Below, in pieces: positions 24,232 through 33,821 of a DNA stretch of 64,000 nt (its first letter is position 1; each line of letters starts with the position of its first letter). Below the pieces are notes generated by a model, which was not told the DNA's origin, did not search any database, and worked only from the letters and a program-made list of their open reading frames with translations. Position numbers and translations under genes: made by a program. Origin of the DNA: GCA-003244245 sp963823755 (GTDB taxonomy: Bacteria > Actinomycetota > Actinomycetes > Mycobacteriales > Pseudonocardiaceae); assembly GCA_963823755.1 (NCBI GenBank), contig CAWGMP010000007.1:186001-250000 (forward strand), written 5' to 3'.

Positions 24232-25328
24232 GACGCTGCCCCGTCCTGTCGCTGTGCCGAGCGGGCTGGGCGGGGTGACTCGTCGCTGGTAGCCGCGCTG
24301 AGCCCGCTCAGCGCGGGAAGGAAGGAAAGCTCGGCGTGATGGCACGCGGTGGGGTGGCCGTGGCCGTGGTCGAGGAGGGGCGGGATCTCGGTGATGCAGC
24401 GGTGGCGTTGGGGGTCGGTGAGGTGCGCGGCGAACAGCGGACAGCGGGTCCGGAACCGGCAGCCCGACGGTGGGTTCGCCGGGTTGGGGACATCACCGGT
24501 GAGGATGATCCGCTCCCGGGCTCGTTCCTTGCGCGGGTCGGGCAGCGGGATCGCCGAGATCATGGCCTGGGTATACGGATGTACCGGCGCGCTGAACAGC
24601 TCGTCGGACGTTCCGGTCTCCACGATGCGGCCCAGGTACATCACGGCGATCCGGTCGGCCACGTGCCGCACCACCGACAAGTCGTGGGACACGAACAGGT
24701 AGGACAGGCTCAGTTGCGCCTGCAGGTCCGCCAGCAGGTTGAGCACACCGGCCTGGATGGACACGTCCAGGGCAGACACCGGCTCGTCCAGGACCAGGAC
24801 CTTCGGTCGTAGCGCGAGGGCCCGGGCGATGCCGATCCGCTGGCGCTGCCCGCCGGAGAACTCGTGCGGGAACCGGTTGCCGTGCTCGGGCTCGAGCCCG
24901 ACCAGGCCGAGCAACTCTCGTACCTCATCGCGTCCAGAGGCGCTGTACAGACCGTGGATACGGAGCGGCTCAGCGATGATCTCGTTCACCGGTAACCGCG
25001 GGTCGAGCGCGGCGTAGGGATCCTGGAAGACGATCTGCAGTTCACGGCGTAGCCGTTGCATGGCCCGATGGGACAACCGGGTCAGGTCGGTGTCCTGGTA
25101 ATGAACGTGCCCGGCCGTCGCCGGCTGCAGGTTGAGCAGCACCCGCGCCGTGGTGGTCTTGCCGCAACCCGACTCGCCGACCAGCCCCAGCGTCTCGTGC
25201 GGGTAGAGGTCGAATGACACGTCGCAGACGGCGTGCACGTCGTTCAGCCGGCGGCGGGCCAGGCCGCGGCTGCGCACCGGGAAGTGCTTGACCAGATTGC
25301 GCACTGACAGCACCGGCTGAGGTGTCAT
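24228..25328 (-). CDS. dppF: oligopeptide/dipeptide ABC transporter ATPase (DppF-like)
   Basis: About 366 residues. Walker A is GLVGESGCGKTTTARVLL, the ABC signature FSGGQRQRIGIARALAL, Walker B KVLVLDEPVSALD and the H-loop LFVSHDLSVVRH. The C-terminal oligopeptide/dipeptide domain carries the cysteine pattern SGCRFRTRCPLF. It pairs with the DppD-like ATPase, which it overlaps by 4 nt. Confidence 0.93.
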   Translation of the reverse strand: MTPQPVLSVRNLVKHFPVRSRGLARRRLNDVHAVCDVSFDLYPHETLGLVGESGCGKTTTARVLLNLQPATAGHVHYQDTDLTRLSHRAMQRLRRELQIVFQDPYAALDPRLPVNEIIAEPLRIHGLYSASGRDEVRELLGLVGLEPEHGNRFPHEFSGGQRQRIGIARALALRPKVLVLDEPVSALDVSIQAGVLNLLADLQAQLSLSYLFVSHDLSVVRHVADRIAVMYLGRIVETGTSDELFSAPVHPYTQAMISAIPLPDPRKERARERIILTGDVPNPANPPSGCRFRTRCPLFAAHLTDPQRHRCITEIPPLLDHGHGHPTACHHAELSFLPALSGLSAATSDESPRPARSAQRQDGAAS

Positions 25329-26347
25329 GCGGTGTCCCGGGAGAAAAGGTCACCGGGCTCCAGGCCGTTCAACCGGTCGCTGAAGTGGCAGGCCGACAGG
25401 TGCCCGCTGGTGCCGGTGGTCGCCAGCGGGGGTTCCTCGGCCGCGCAGACCGGTGCGGCCAGTGGGCAGCGGGGGGCGAAGGGGCATCCCGGCGGCATAT
25501 CGATCGCCGAAGGTGGCGTGCCACTGATCGGGTGCAGCCGCTGCCTGCGCTCGTCCAACCGGGGCCGGCTGCCCAGCAGGCCCAGCGTGTAGGGCATCCG
25601 CGGGGCGTAGAAGATCTCCTCGACGGGGCCGGCTTCGACGACCCGACCGGCGTACATCACCAGCACCCGGTCCGCTTGCCCGGCGATCACCCCGAGGTCG
25701 TGGGTGATGAGCAGCATGGCCGCTCCGGTCTGCACCTTCGCGGTGTGCAGCGCCGCCAGGATCTGTGCCTGCACGGTCACGTCCAGCGCGGTGGTGGGCT
25801 CATCCGCGATGATCACGTCTGGCCGGTTGGCCATCGCGATCGCGATCACCACCCGCTGGCGCATGCCACCGGAGAGCTCATGGGGGTAGTTGTTCACTCG
25901 CTCAGCCGGGTTCGGGATGCTGACCGCCTCGAGCAACGTCATCGCCTGCTTGCGGGCCGCTGCGCGGGTGACGTCATGGTGGGCTCGGATCGCCTCGGCG
26001 ATCTGGTAACCGACGGTGTAGACCGGGTTGAGCGAGGTCATCGGATCCTGGAAGATCATCGAGATGCCCCGGCCGCGCACCTGGCTGAGCTGTTTGTCCG
26101 ACGCCCCGAGCAGCTGGGTATCGCGGAAACCCACCGACCCGGACACTCGGGCCGAGCCAGGCAGCAAACCCATCAACGCCAGCGAGGTCACCGACTTGCC
26201 GGAGCCCGACTCGCCGACGATGCCGAGCACCTCACCACGATGCAGCCGGTAGCTCACCCCACGCACGGCCTGTACCCGGCCCTCGTCGGTGCCGAACTCG
26301 ACCCGCAGGTCGGCAACGTCGAGCACGGTGTCGTCCCTGGCGGTCAT
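25325..26347 (-). CDS. dppD: oligopeptide/dipeptide ABC transporter ATPase (DppD-like)
   Basis: About 340 residues. Walker A is GIVGESGSGKSVTSLALMGL, signature ELSGGMRQRVVIAIAMANRP, Walker B DVIIADEPTTALDVT, H-loop LLITHDLGVIAG, and the C-terminal PPGCPFAPRCPLAAPVC that often binds a [4Fe-4S] cluster in this family. Starts and stops overlap its neighbours by 4 nt. Confidence 0.93.
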   Translation of the reverse strand: MTARDDTVLDVADLRVEFGTDEGRVQAVRGVSYRLHRGEVLGIVGESGSGKSVTSLALMGLLPGSARVSGSVGFRDTQLLGASDKQLSQVRGRGISMIFQDPMTSLNPVYTVGYQIAEAIRAHHDVTRAAARKQAMTLLEAVSIPNPAERVNNYPHELSGGMRQRVVIAIAMANRPDVIIADEPTTALDVTVQAQILAALHTAKVQTGAAMLLITHDLGVIAGQADRVLVMYAGRVVEAGPVEEIFYAPRMPYTLGLLGSRPRLDERRQRLHPISGTPPSAIDMPPGCPFAPRCPLAAPVCAAEEPPLATTGTSGHLSACHFSDRLNGLEPGDLFSRDTA

Positions 26348-27219
26348 CTCCGTACCCTCGTCTGCTGAGGATCCAGGGCGTCCCGCAGGCCGTCACCGAT
26401 GAAGTTGATCGTCAGCGCGATCAGGATGATGAACAGACCCGGGAAGAAGAACAGCCACGGCCGGGTCTCCACCGCTGTCTGCGCCTGGCTGACCAGCAAC
26501 CCCAGCGAGGTGTCCGGCGGTCGCACCCCGAAGCCGAGGTACGACAGCGCCGTCTCCAACAGGATGGCGAGGCTGACCAGGACGGTGGCGTTGACGATGA
26601 TCGAACCGAGCGCGTTGGGAATCAGATGCCGGAAGATGATCCTGGCGTCACTCGCGCCGAGCGCTCTGGCGGCTTCCACGAACTCCTTCTCCCGCAGCGA
26701 GAGCACCACACCGCGGGCGACCCGGGCAACGTAGGCCCAGTACAACCCGGCGATCACCACGGCGATCAGCCACCAACTACCACCGGCATTGTGCCCGAGT
26801 ACGGCAGCGACGGCCAGCAACGGCAAGGTGAGGACGAGATCGGCGATCCGCATCATCACGGTGTCGAGCATCCCCCGGTAGTAGCCGGCGGTGACTCCCC
26901 AGACGGTTCCGACGACGGTGGAGAAGACCGCGACCAACACCGAGATCCCGATCGAGATCTGGGTGCCGCGCAGCACCAGGGCGAACGTGTCCAGCCCGGT
27001 TGCATCGGTGCCGAAGGGGTGATCCCACGACGGAGGCTGCGATTCATCCGGGGTGAAGTCCACCACTGAGTACTTCCATAACCAGCCGCCGACGAAGGCC
27101 AACAGCACGAGCGCCAGCAGCACGACCAGGCTGACCACAGCCAGCCGGTGTTGCCGGAAACGCCGCAGGACCAACTGCCCCTGGCTGCGCTGCGCGACGG
27201 TGAACTCCCGCTCAGGCAT
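26344..27219 (-). CDS. dppC: oligopeptide ABC transporter permease (DppC-like)
   Basis: About 291 residues with six membrane helices, beginning with a cytoplasmic tail (QGQLVLRRFRQHRLAVVSL) typical of DppC/OppC. The cytoplasmic EAA loop is EKEFVEAARALGASDARIIF. It overlaps dppB by 8 nt and dppD by 4 nt. Confidence 0.92.
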   Translation of the reverse strand: MPEREFTVAQRSQGQLVLRRFRQHRLAVVSLVVLLALVLLAFVGGWLWKYSVVDFTPDESQPPSWDHPFGTDATGLDTFALVLRGTQISIGISVLVAVFSTVVGTVWGVTAGYYRGMLDTVMMRIADLVLTLPLLAVAAVLGHNAGGSWWLIAVVIAGLYWAYVARVARGVVLSLREKEFVEAARALGASDARIIFRHLIPNALGSIIVNATVLVSLAILLETALSYLGFGVRPPDTSLGLLVSQAQTAVETRPWLFFFPGLFIILIALTINFIGDGLRDALDPQQTRVRR

Positions 27220-28192
27220 AGCGGATCCTGGGGTCGAGCACCGCGTAGAGCAGGTCAGCGGCCAGGTTGAACAGGATGACGAAGGTCGCCGAGATCAACA
27301 ACCATCCCGCGACGGGGTAGGCGTCGTCGTGCTGGATCGACTCGAGCAGGTAACTGCCCGCCCCGCGCCATTGGTACACATTCTCGGTGACGACGGCTCC
27401 GGAGATGATCGAGCCGAGATCCAGCGCAGTGACCGTGACCAGCGGGATCAGCGCTGTGCGCAGGGCGTGGCGGCTCATCACCGCGCCCCGCCGCAACCCT
27501 TTGGCGCGAGCCAACCGGACGTAGTCGCTGTTGAGCACCTCGAGCATGGACGCCCGCTGGAAGCGGCTCCACGCCGCGAACGACAGCAACGCCAGGGAGA
27601 TCGTGGGCAGGATCATGTGGCCGACGATGTCGATGATCGATGCCCAGCGACCGCCCTCGAGGTACACCGAGCTGTCACCGATGGTGAACAGCACCTGGTT
27701 ACCGACCGCCTCATTGAAGCTGATACCAGCCTCCTTGAGCAGGATCGCGAACCAGAACGACGGCATGGCCAGGAAGAGGAACCCGAAGAAGGTGAACGTG
27801 TAGTCGGTCCCGGAGTACTGCTTGACAGCGCTGACCACCCCGACGAGGACCGCGAGTACCAGCGCCACCAGCATCGCCACCCCGATGAGGCGGAAGGTGA
27901 CCAGGAACCGGTGGGCCAGCTCGGGGCCGATCACCTGGGTGGGCTGCACCGAGGGACCGAAGTCACCGCGGATCACCCCGGTGATCCAGTGCCAGTAGCG
28001 GACCAGCAACGGCTCGTCGAGATGCAGTCGATGGGCCTCGAGTTCGAGGGTCCGCGGTGGTGGCGGCGGGTTGCGGGTCTTGAACTCGGAGAGCGGGTCG
28101 CCGGACAGGGACACCATGACGAAGACCACGAACGTCGCGATGACCAGGATCGGCACCGACATGAGTATCCGGCGTAGCGCATAGGCAAGCAT
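27212..28192 (-). CDS. dppB: oligopeptide ABC transporter permease (DppB-like)
   Basis: About 326 residues. The N-terminus MLAYALRRILMSVPILVIA and the EAA loop LNSDYVRLARAKGLRRGAVM are DppB/OppB hallmarks, with GAVVTENVYQWRGAGSYLLE after it. ATG 28192 has AGGAAG upstream; the open frame before it is not part of the family. Confidence 0.92.
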   Translation of the reverse strand: MLAYALRRILMSVPILVIATFVVFVMVSLSGDPLSEFKTRNPPPPPRTLELEAHRLHLDEPLLVRYWHWITGVIRGDFGPSVQPTQVIGPELAHRFLVTFRLIGVAMLVALVLAVLVGVVSAVKQYSGTDYTFTFFGFLFLAMPSFWFAILLKEAGISFNEAVGNQVLFTIGDSSVYLEGGRWASIIDIVGHMILPTISLALLSFAAWSRFQRASMLEVLNSDYVRLARAKGLRRGAVMSRHALRTALIPLVTVTALDLGSIISGAVVTENVYQWRGAGSYLLESIQHDDAYPVAGWLLISATFVILFNLAADLLYAVLDPRIRYA

Positions 28193-28215
28193 GGACGTCT
28201 TCCTGCGTAACGCGA

Positions 28216-29967
28216 TCAGCCGGCTGCCCGGAAGCCCCACTGGGAGACGTTGTACTGGGGACCGTCCAGTGAGGAGTTGTTGCGCACGTTGCCTATGGTG
28301 TCGTACAGCGCGATGAACGTCGGCTTCTGGTATAGCGGCAGCACGTAGGCATCTCTGGTCAGCCGCCGGTCGGCCTGGTTGAGCGTCTCCTTGGCCAGCG
28401 TCTCATCCGTCGAGCTCGCGGCCGCAGCGATCAGACGGTCGACGTCGGGGTTGCTGTAGTGACCGGAGTTGCTGCCCTGCCCGGTGGTCCAGAGCTGCAC
28501 CGCTCCGCCGTAGGGGAAGGGTGTGGCGACCCAGGCGAACACGATGACGTCGAAGTCGCCCCGGGACAACGTGGCGCCGAGGTCGTCGGTCGGCACCACC
28601 TGCACGGTGATTCCCAGCGGCTTGACCTGCTGAGCGAACAGCTCGCACTCGACCTGGCGGACCTGGTTTCCGACGGTGTAGCGAATCCGTAACGGCGGTA
28701 CCGGCATCCCGATGCGTGTCGTGAGCCGGCCACCATCGATCGTGTAGCCGGCGGCGTCGAGGAGCTGTTTGGCCCGGGCCAGGTTGCCGGATCCCTGACC
28801 GGTCTCGGTGACCACGTCCTCATAGCCGCTCAGTTGCGGTACGAAGTTGTGGTTGTTCAGCGGTTCGATCCTGTCGGTGAACTGGCCCACGGTCTTGTTG
28901 ATGATGGCCCGCCGGTCGACCGCGGTGAACAGGGCAGTGCGCAGCACCGGGTCGGCCAGGTAATTATTGGCCAGGTTGAGGTCGAAGTGCTCCCAGCTCA
29001 GCCCGAATCCGACGAAGGAGGACACACCGGGGATCCGGCGCACCTGCTGCACCTGGTCGACTTGTGGTTGCGGGTAGATGACCTGGACCTCACGATTCTG
29101 CAGCGCCGTCGGCTCCTGGTTCGCATCGGTGATGATCCGGTAGATCAGCCGGTCGAGCTTCGGTTTCGGCCCGTACCATGTCGGGTTGGGCACCAGGGTG
29201 ATCGACTCGTTGTTCGTGAACTTGTCGATCTGGAACGGCCCACCGGAGTAGGTCGGCACGTTCTTTCCGAACCAGGTGAACGACGCTGCCAGCCCCTGTG
29301 GGGTCTTGATATCCCCGTGCTGTGCGGCGATGTGCGCCGGATAGAGCGGCGAGCCGCTTCCCCAGAGCTGTTTCCAGTCGGTGAACGGCTTGCTGAGCGT
29401 CGCGGTGACCGTCTTGCCGTTGTCGGAGCCGGCGACGGTGCGGACCTGGTCGAAACCAGTCGTTGAGGCCGCCGGGCAGTTCGGGCAGTCCCGCCCGTTC
29501 TGCACCTTCCAGTCGTAGAGGAAATCCTCCGCGGTGATCGGCGTCCCGTCCGACCACACCGCATTATTTTTAATCTTGTAGACGATCGTTTCCGGGTTGG
29601 TGTTGGTCACCTTCGCGGAGTCGAGCAGATCGTTGTTCAGCGCCACGGTGAGGTCCGGCAGGGTGATGAAGGCACGAGGCAGCAGGCCCGTGAGCACCCA
29701 GCCTGTCTCCAGCACGTTGCCACTGGCCGACAGCATGTTCCAGTCCGACACGTTCTTCTCGATGGCGTAGGTGAGCTCGCCACCTTGCCTCAACTTGCCC
29801 GGCTCAGCCGAGTTGCAGGTGTTCGGCTGCGCATCGCACGCCGCGTACGCTGACCCCGTCTGGCGCTGACCGCCACTACCCGTTGCACCGCCGCTACCGC
29901 ATGCCACCAGCACCAGCGTGGCGCCCGCGACGGATGCGACCATGCGTCGCACCCCTGATTGGCTCAT
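28216..29967 (-). CDS. dppA: peptide-type ABC transporter substrate-binding lipoprotein (family 5)
   Basis: About 583 residues. A lipoprotein signal peptide (MSQSGVRRMVASVAGATLVL) ends at the lipobox Leu-Val-Ala-Cys. The mature part is a family 5 solute-binding protein: QGGELTYAIEKNVSDWNML, YKIKNNAVWSDGTPITAEDF and NPEVDRL-like NPDVDRLIAAAAS near the end. It captures the substrate outside the membrane for the permease pair encoded after it. The transported molecule cannot be specified. ATG 29967 or 29976 could be the start. Confidence 0.9.
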   Translation of the reverse strand: MSQSGVRRMVASVAGATLVLVACGSGGATGSGGQRQTGSAYAACDAQPNTCNSAEPGKLRQGGELTYAIEKNVSDWNMLSASGNVLETGWVLTGLLPRAFITLPDLTVALNNDLLDSAKVTNTNPETIVYKIKNNAVWSDGTPITAEDFLYDWKVQNGRDCPNCPAASTTGFDQVRTVAGSDNGKTVTATLSKPFTDWKQLWGSGSPLYPAHIAAQHGDIKTPQGLAASFTWFGKNVPTYSGGPFQIDKFTNNESITLVPNPTWYGPKPKLDRLIYRIITDANQEPTALQNREVQVIYPQPQVDQVQQVRRIPGVSSFVGFGLSWEHFDLNLANNYLADPVLRTALFTAVDRRAIINKTVGQFTDRIEPLNNHNFVPQLSGYEDVVTETGQGSGNLARAKQLLDAAGYTIDGGRLTTRIGMPVPPLRIRYTVGNQVRQVECELFAQQVKPLGITVQVVPTDDLGATLSRGDFDVIVFAWVATPFPYGGAVQLWTTGQGSNSGHYSNPDVDRLIAAAASSTDETLAKETLNQADRRLTRDAYVLPLYQKPTFIALYDTIGNVRNNSSLDGPQYNVSQWGFRAAG

Positions 29968-30155
29968 ACACCCCATGGCCGGGTGACCCTACGCCCACGT
30001 GTTGCCCCGCTGCGTCAACGGCATCTGGTTGTACCCATCCGGTCCGGTGAAGGCCGCGGAACCCCGCGGACGGCGGGCGGCGCTCCGCGGCAGCGACCCC
30101 AGTGGCTGACAACGCCGTCATCGTTCTCTCTTCTTCTGAAAGGTTTACTCTTCAC

Positions 30156-30908
30156 ATGTTGTCAAGAATTCAGTCGTCCCTGCGTAAGGGCATCAGCCAC
30201 GGTGCGGAGCGGGTCGGCCCCTTCCTGGTCCGGTTCGACGAGCACAGCGACAGCCCGTTCCGCAACTACGCGATCCCAGATGACGCCGCGCAGCCCTCGG
30301 CAGAGGATGTGGCTGCCCTGGTCGTTGCCTTCGCTCGGCATAGCCGCACGCCACGGCTCGAATACCTCGCCCCAGCGCCGGCGGTTGACGACGCGCTGGC
30401 CGCCGCTGGCTTCACGGTTGACCTGCGGCTGCAGTTGATGACGATCACACCCGAGGAACTGCGAGATCCAGCCCAGCCGCGGGGCGTGGAGTTGGTGAAG
30501 GCGCGCTCGGAGGAGGATCTGTGGGCCGCCGCTCGAGTGCAGAACATCGCCTACGGCGAACCCGCAGATGTAGGCGATGTGGTGCAGCTAGGTCGGCTGC
30601 GCGCGACGACGGGCTCCGGCGGTGCGGTGGTGCTGGCTCGCTGTGATGGGGCACCGGCCGGCGCGGGTTTGTTCACTCCGCCCCACGAGGGGCTCGCCGA
30701 GATCGCAGCGGTTGGCGTGATCCCGGAATATCGGCGGCGCGGTATCGCCTCGGCAGTAGGGGCCGCGTTGACCCGAGCGGTGTTCGCGGCCGGCACCATG
30801 CCCTATCTGCAGACCGAAACCAAGAACGAGCAGCGGCTCTATGGCCGGCTGGGATACCGAGCGATCGGGGAGCTGATCGCAACTTCCCTACCTCGCCAGG
30901 ATGCCTAG
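30156..30908 (+). CDS. GNAT-family N-acetyltransferase
   Basis: About 250 residues. The C-terminal half has the acetyl-CoA motif A: LAEIAAVGVIPEYRRRGIAS (R/Q-x2-G-x-A type), followed by LQTETKNEQRLYGRLGYRAI. The N-terminal ~110 residues (SSLRKGISHGAERVGPFLVR and PRLEYLAPAPAVDDALAAAG) are a companion domain seen in actinobacterial members. The substrate is unknown. ATG 30156 starts the conserved region; the frame is open from 30102. It is divergent from the transporter operon. Confidence 0.8.
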   Translation: MLSRIQSSLRKGISHGAERVGPFLVRFDEHSDSPFRNYAIPDDAAQPSAEDVAALVVAFARHSRTPRLEYLAPAPAVDDALAAAGFTVDLRLQLMTITPEELRDPAQPRGVELVKARSEEDLWAAARVQNIAYGEPADVGDVVQLGRLRATTGSGGAVVLARCDGAPAGAGLFTPPHEGLAEIAAVGVIPEYRRRGIASAVGAALTRAVFAAGTMPYLQTETKNEQRLYGRLGYRAIGELIATSLPRQDA

Positions 30909-30990
30909 GTTGGTAGCGCCCGAGGTTCGGGAGGTGGGAGCCGAGACTGCGACTGCGGAGGTAGACAGCAACGACTGCTAGCATGAGGCC

Positions 30991-31221
30991 ATGGCACGGA
31001 CGATTACGTTGCGGCTGTCCGATGACGCCTACGAGGCGGTCAGGCGTTATGCCGACGCCGATCAGCAGTCCATGAACTCCTGGATCGAAGGCCTTCTCGA
31101 CGTCGAGGACATGCGGCGGCGGTGCCTGGCTCACGACCGGTGGATGGCAGCACACCCTGAGGTCGTGGCGTTCGCTGAGGTCTGGGCTGATCACAACCTC
31201 GACGCGCTGGCGGAGCGTTGA
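30991..31221 (+). CDS. CopG/Arc-type antitoxin
   Basis: A 76-residue protein starting MARTITLRLSDDAYEAVRRY with a beta strand and two helices, ADADQQSMNSWIEGLLD, typical of ribbon-helix-helix antitoxins. The C-terminal part (HPEVVAFAEVWADHNLDALA) is probably the toxin-neutralising tail. It overlaps the next gene by 4 nt (TTGA), the usual antitoxin-first layout. Confidence 0.75.
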   Translation: MARTITLRLSDDAYEAVRRYADADQQSMNSWIEGLLDVEDMRRRCLAHDRWMAAHPEVVAFAEVWADHNLDALAER

Positions 31222-31520
31222 GCAACCCCCCTCGACGGGGCGAGATCTGGGCCACCGATGCCGGTGTCAGCGTGCTCGTGATCTCCTCGACCGTATACAA
31301 CGAGATCGCAACTGAACCGACAGTCGTCGTGGTGCCGGTGTTCGGCAACGAGCCCGACACTGGATTCGGAGTGGACCTCGGCAACGGCTGGGCAGCGCCG
31401 GGTCTGGTCACCAGTCTGCGAAAAGCGCGGTTGGGTGAACGCCGACGACAGATCGACGTCCAGGCCCTCACCGACGTCACCAACATGCTCTTCAAGATCC
31501 TTGCAACGCCGGACCGCTGA
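31218..31520 (+). CDS. MazF/PemK-like toxin
   Basis: About 100 residues starting at TTG 31218. RRGEIWATDAGVSVLVISST and TVVVVPVFGNE, then RKARLGERRRQIDVQALTDV and a final NMLFKIL, match the MazF/PemK fold (small beta barrel, endoribonuclease toxins that cut mRNA). The sequence is divergent and the usual catalytic Arg/Thr pair cannot be assigned with confidence. Partner of the CopG-type protein just before it. Confidence 0.7.
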   Translation: MSNPPRRGEIWATDAGVSVLVISSTVYNEIATEPTVVVVPVFGNEPDTGFGVDLGNGWAAPGLVTSLRKARLGERRRQIDVQALTDVTNMLFKILATPDR

Positions 31521-31576
31521 CGTCATGGCCACCGGCATCGAGCCCTGAGTCGAGACCAGCAAGCGTGACGTTGCGA

Positions 31577-33679
31577 TTATCCGGTCATGTCCGGCGGCGG
31601 CACAGCGAGCGCGCGGGCCGCGTCGGGTCCGTCGCTGAGCAGGATCCGGAACCCGTCCTCGGTGAGCACCGGCACCTTGAGCGCCACGGCCTTGTCGTAC
31701 TTGGAACCGGGCGCGTCGCCAACGACCACGAATGCCGTCTTGCGCGACACCGACCCGGCCGCCCGGCCGCCCCGCACAGCGATCGCCTCGATGGCCTCGT
31801 CCCGAGAGAAACCCTCCAGCGAGCCAGTGACCACGATGGACAGTCCCTCGAGGTGGCGCACGACCGAGTCGTCGACCGGCTCGGCCATCCGGACCCCGGC
31901 GGCGCGCCATTTGGCCACCACCTCGCGGTGCCAATCCACCGCGAACCACTCGCGCACGGCCGCGGCGATCGTCGGGCCGACGCCATCGACGGCGGCCAGC
32001 GCCTGCTCGTCGGCCACCTCGATAGCCTGCAACTCCCGGAACTCCCGGGCCAGCGCCTGCGCCGCGGTGGGTCCGACGTGCCGGATCGACAGCGCCACCA
32101 GCACCCGCCACAGTGGACGGTCCTTCGCGGAATCCAGGTTGGACAGGAGTTTGCGCCCGTTGGCGGACAGCTCTCCGGCCTTGGTCCGGAACAAGTCCAC
32201 CGCCAGCAGCTTGGGTTCGTCGAGAACGAACAGATCCCCCTCGTCGCGCACCGCGCCGGCTGCCAACAACGCCACCGCGGCCTCGTATCCGAGCATCTCG
32301 ATGTCGAAGGCACCGCGCCCGGCCATGTGGAAGATCCGCTCCCGGAGCTGGGCCGGGCACCAGCGGGCGTTGGGGCAGCGGATGTCGACGTCGCTCTCCC
32401 GCTCACGACGCAAAGGGGTGCCGCATTCCGGGCACCGTGTGGGCATGACGAACGCGCGCTCGTCACCGCTGCGCAGGTCCACCACTGGGCCGAGTACCTC
32501 GGGGATGACATCGCCGGCCTTGCGGATCGTCACGGTGTCGCCGATGAGCACTCCCTTACGGCGTACTTCGTCGGCGTTGTGCAGTGTCGCCAACGACACT
32601 GTGGAGCCCGCGACGGTCACCGGCTCCATGAACGCGAACGGGGTGACCCGCCCGGTGCGCCCGACGTTGACCCGGATGTCGAGCAGCCTGGTGGTGGCCT
32701 CTTCGGGCGGGTACTTGAAGGCGATCGCCCAGCGCGGGGCGCGGGACGTCGATCCCAGCCGGCGCTGTATCGGCACCTCATCGATCTTCACCACCACGCC
32801 GTCGATCTCGTGCTCCACGTCGTGGCGGTGCTCGCCCCAGTAGGCGATGTGCTCGATCAACTCGTCGATCGTGGACAGCAGCCGGGTGTGCTCGGAGACC
32901 GGCAGCCCCCACGCCGCCAGCGCCTGGTAGGACTGCGACTGAAGGGCCGGCTCGAACCCGCGCCGGCGACCCAGGCCATGGCAGAGCATCCGTAGCGGTC
33001 GGGTCGCGGTCACCCGCGGGTCCTTCTGCCGCAGTGAGCCCGCTGCGGAGTTGCGGGGGTTGGCGAAGGGCGGTTTGCCCGCCTCGACGAGGGCCGCGTT
33101 GAGTTCGCCGAAGTCAGCGAGCCGGAAGAACACCTCCCCACGTACTTCGAGCAGCTCAGGCACCGGGTACTCGACGCAGCTGTGCAGCCGGTCGGGGATG
33201 TCGCGCAAGGTGCGCAGGTTGAGCGTGACGTCTTCGCCGGTGCGCCCGTCGCCCCGAGTCAGGCCGCGGACCAGGCGCCCGTTCTCGTAGAGCAGGTTCA
33301 CCGCCAACCCGTCGATCTTCAGCTCGGCCAGGTAGCGCACATCGGCGCCCACTTCACGGGTGACCCGATCGGCCCAGGCCCGCAGCGTTTCGGTGTCGAA
33401 GGCGTTGTCCAGGCTGAGCATCCGCTGGAGATGGTCGTGGGCGGCGAACTCGGTGCTGAAGCCACCTCCGACCAGTTGCGTCGGAGAATCCGGTGTGACC
33501 AGCGCCGGCCAGCGTTGCTCCAGCTCCTGTAGCCGGCGGAACTGCGTGTCGAACTCGGCGTCGGAGACGGTGGGGGCGTCGAGCACGTAATAGCGGAACT
33601 GGTGCCCGCGCACGGTCTCGACGAGCTCGCTGTGCTCGGCGAGGACTTCGGGGGGCGGTCCGGTGGTCTCGGTACTCAC
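31577..33679 (-). CDS. ligA: NAD-dependent DNA ligase
   Basis: 700 residues, the usual LigA length. The adenylation motif is LAELKIDGLAVNLLYENG (KxDG), then the OB fold, the four-cysteine zinc finger (RCPECGTPLRRE ... RCPNARWCPAQ), helix-hairpin-helix repeats with LAAVDGVGPTIAAAVREWF and a BRCT domain, LSIVVTGSLEGFSRDEAIEA to SKYDKAVALKVPVLTEDGF. It seals nicks during replication and repair. The gene is intact. Confidence 0.97.
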   Translation of the reverse strand: MSTETTGPPPEVLAEHSELVETVRGHQFRYYVLDAPTVSDAEFDTQFRRLQELEQRWPALVTPDSPTQLVGGGFSTEFAAHDHLQRMLSLDNAFDTETLRAWADRVTREVGADVRYLAELKIDGLAVNLLYENGRLVRGLTRGDGRTGEDVTLNLRTLRDIPDRLHSCVEYPVPELLEVRGEVFFRLADFGELNAALVEAGKPPFANPRNSAAGSLRQKDPRVTATRPLRMLCHGLGRRRGFEPALQSQSYQALAAWGLPVSEHTRLLSTIDELIEHIAYWGEHRHDVEHEIDGVVVKIDEVPIQRRLGSTSRAPRWAIAFKYPPEEATTRLLDIRVNVGRTGRVTPFAFMEPVTVAGSTVSLATLHNADEVRRKGVLIGDTVTIRKAGDVIPEVLGPVVDLRSGDERAFVMPTRCPECGTPLRRERESDVDIRCPNARWCPAQLRERIFHMAGRGAFDIEMLGYEAAVALLAAGAVRDEGDLFVLDEPKLLAVDLFRTKAGELSANGRKLLSNLDSAKDRPLWRVLVALSIRHVGPTAAQALAREFRELQAIEVADEQALAAVDGVGPTIAAAVREWFAVDWHREVVAKWRAAGVRMAEPVDDSVVRHLEGLSIVVTGSLEGFSRDEAIEAIAVRGGRAAGSVSRKTAFVVVGDAPGSKYDKAVALKVPVLTEDGFRILLSDGPDAARALAVPPPDMTG

Positions 33680-33778
33680 GCCGGGAGACTAGCTCCGCAC
33701 ACCGACAGAAGGAGTTGCACCAATCGCCTTCCGGGCCATCGGGAGCGGCGGTCACCCGCCACGTGGCGCACAGCCCGC

Positions 33779-33806
33779 GGCCCCGCACCGGGACTGGTGC
33801 GGGGCC
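33779..33806 (-). terminator. hairpin downstream of cspA
   Basis: A perfect 11-bp stem, GGCCCCGCACC / GGTGCGGGGCC, with a 6-nt loop, starting 16 bp after the cspA stop. There is no T-run, so it is a GC-rich actinobacterial style terminator candidate or a 3'-end stabiliser of cspA mRNA. Confidence 0.65.
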
Positions 33807-33821
33807 GCGAGGTGAAGCGCT

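Noticed and set aside
31565..32995. 476-codon plus-strand frame opposite ligA
   Set aside because: Shadow of the intact ligA gene; no ribosome site or recognised family.
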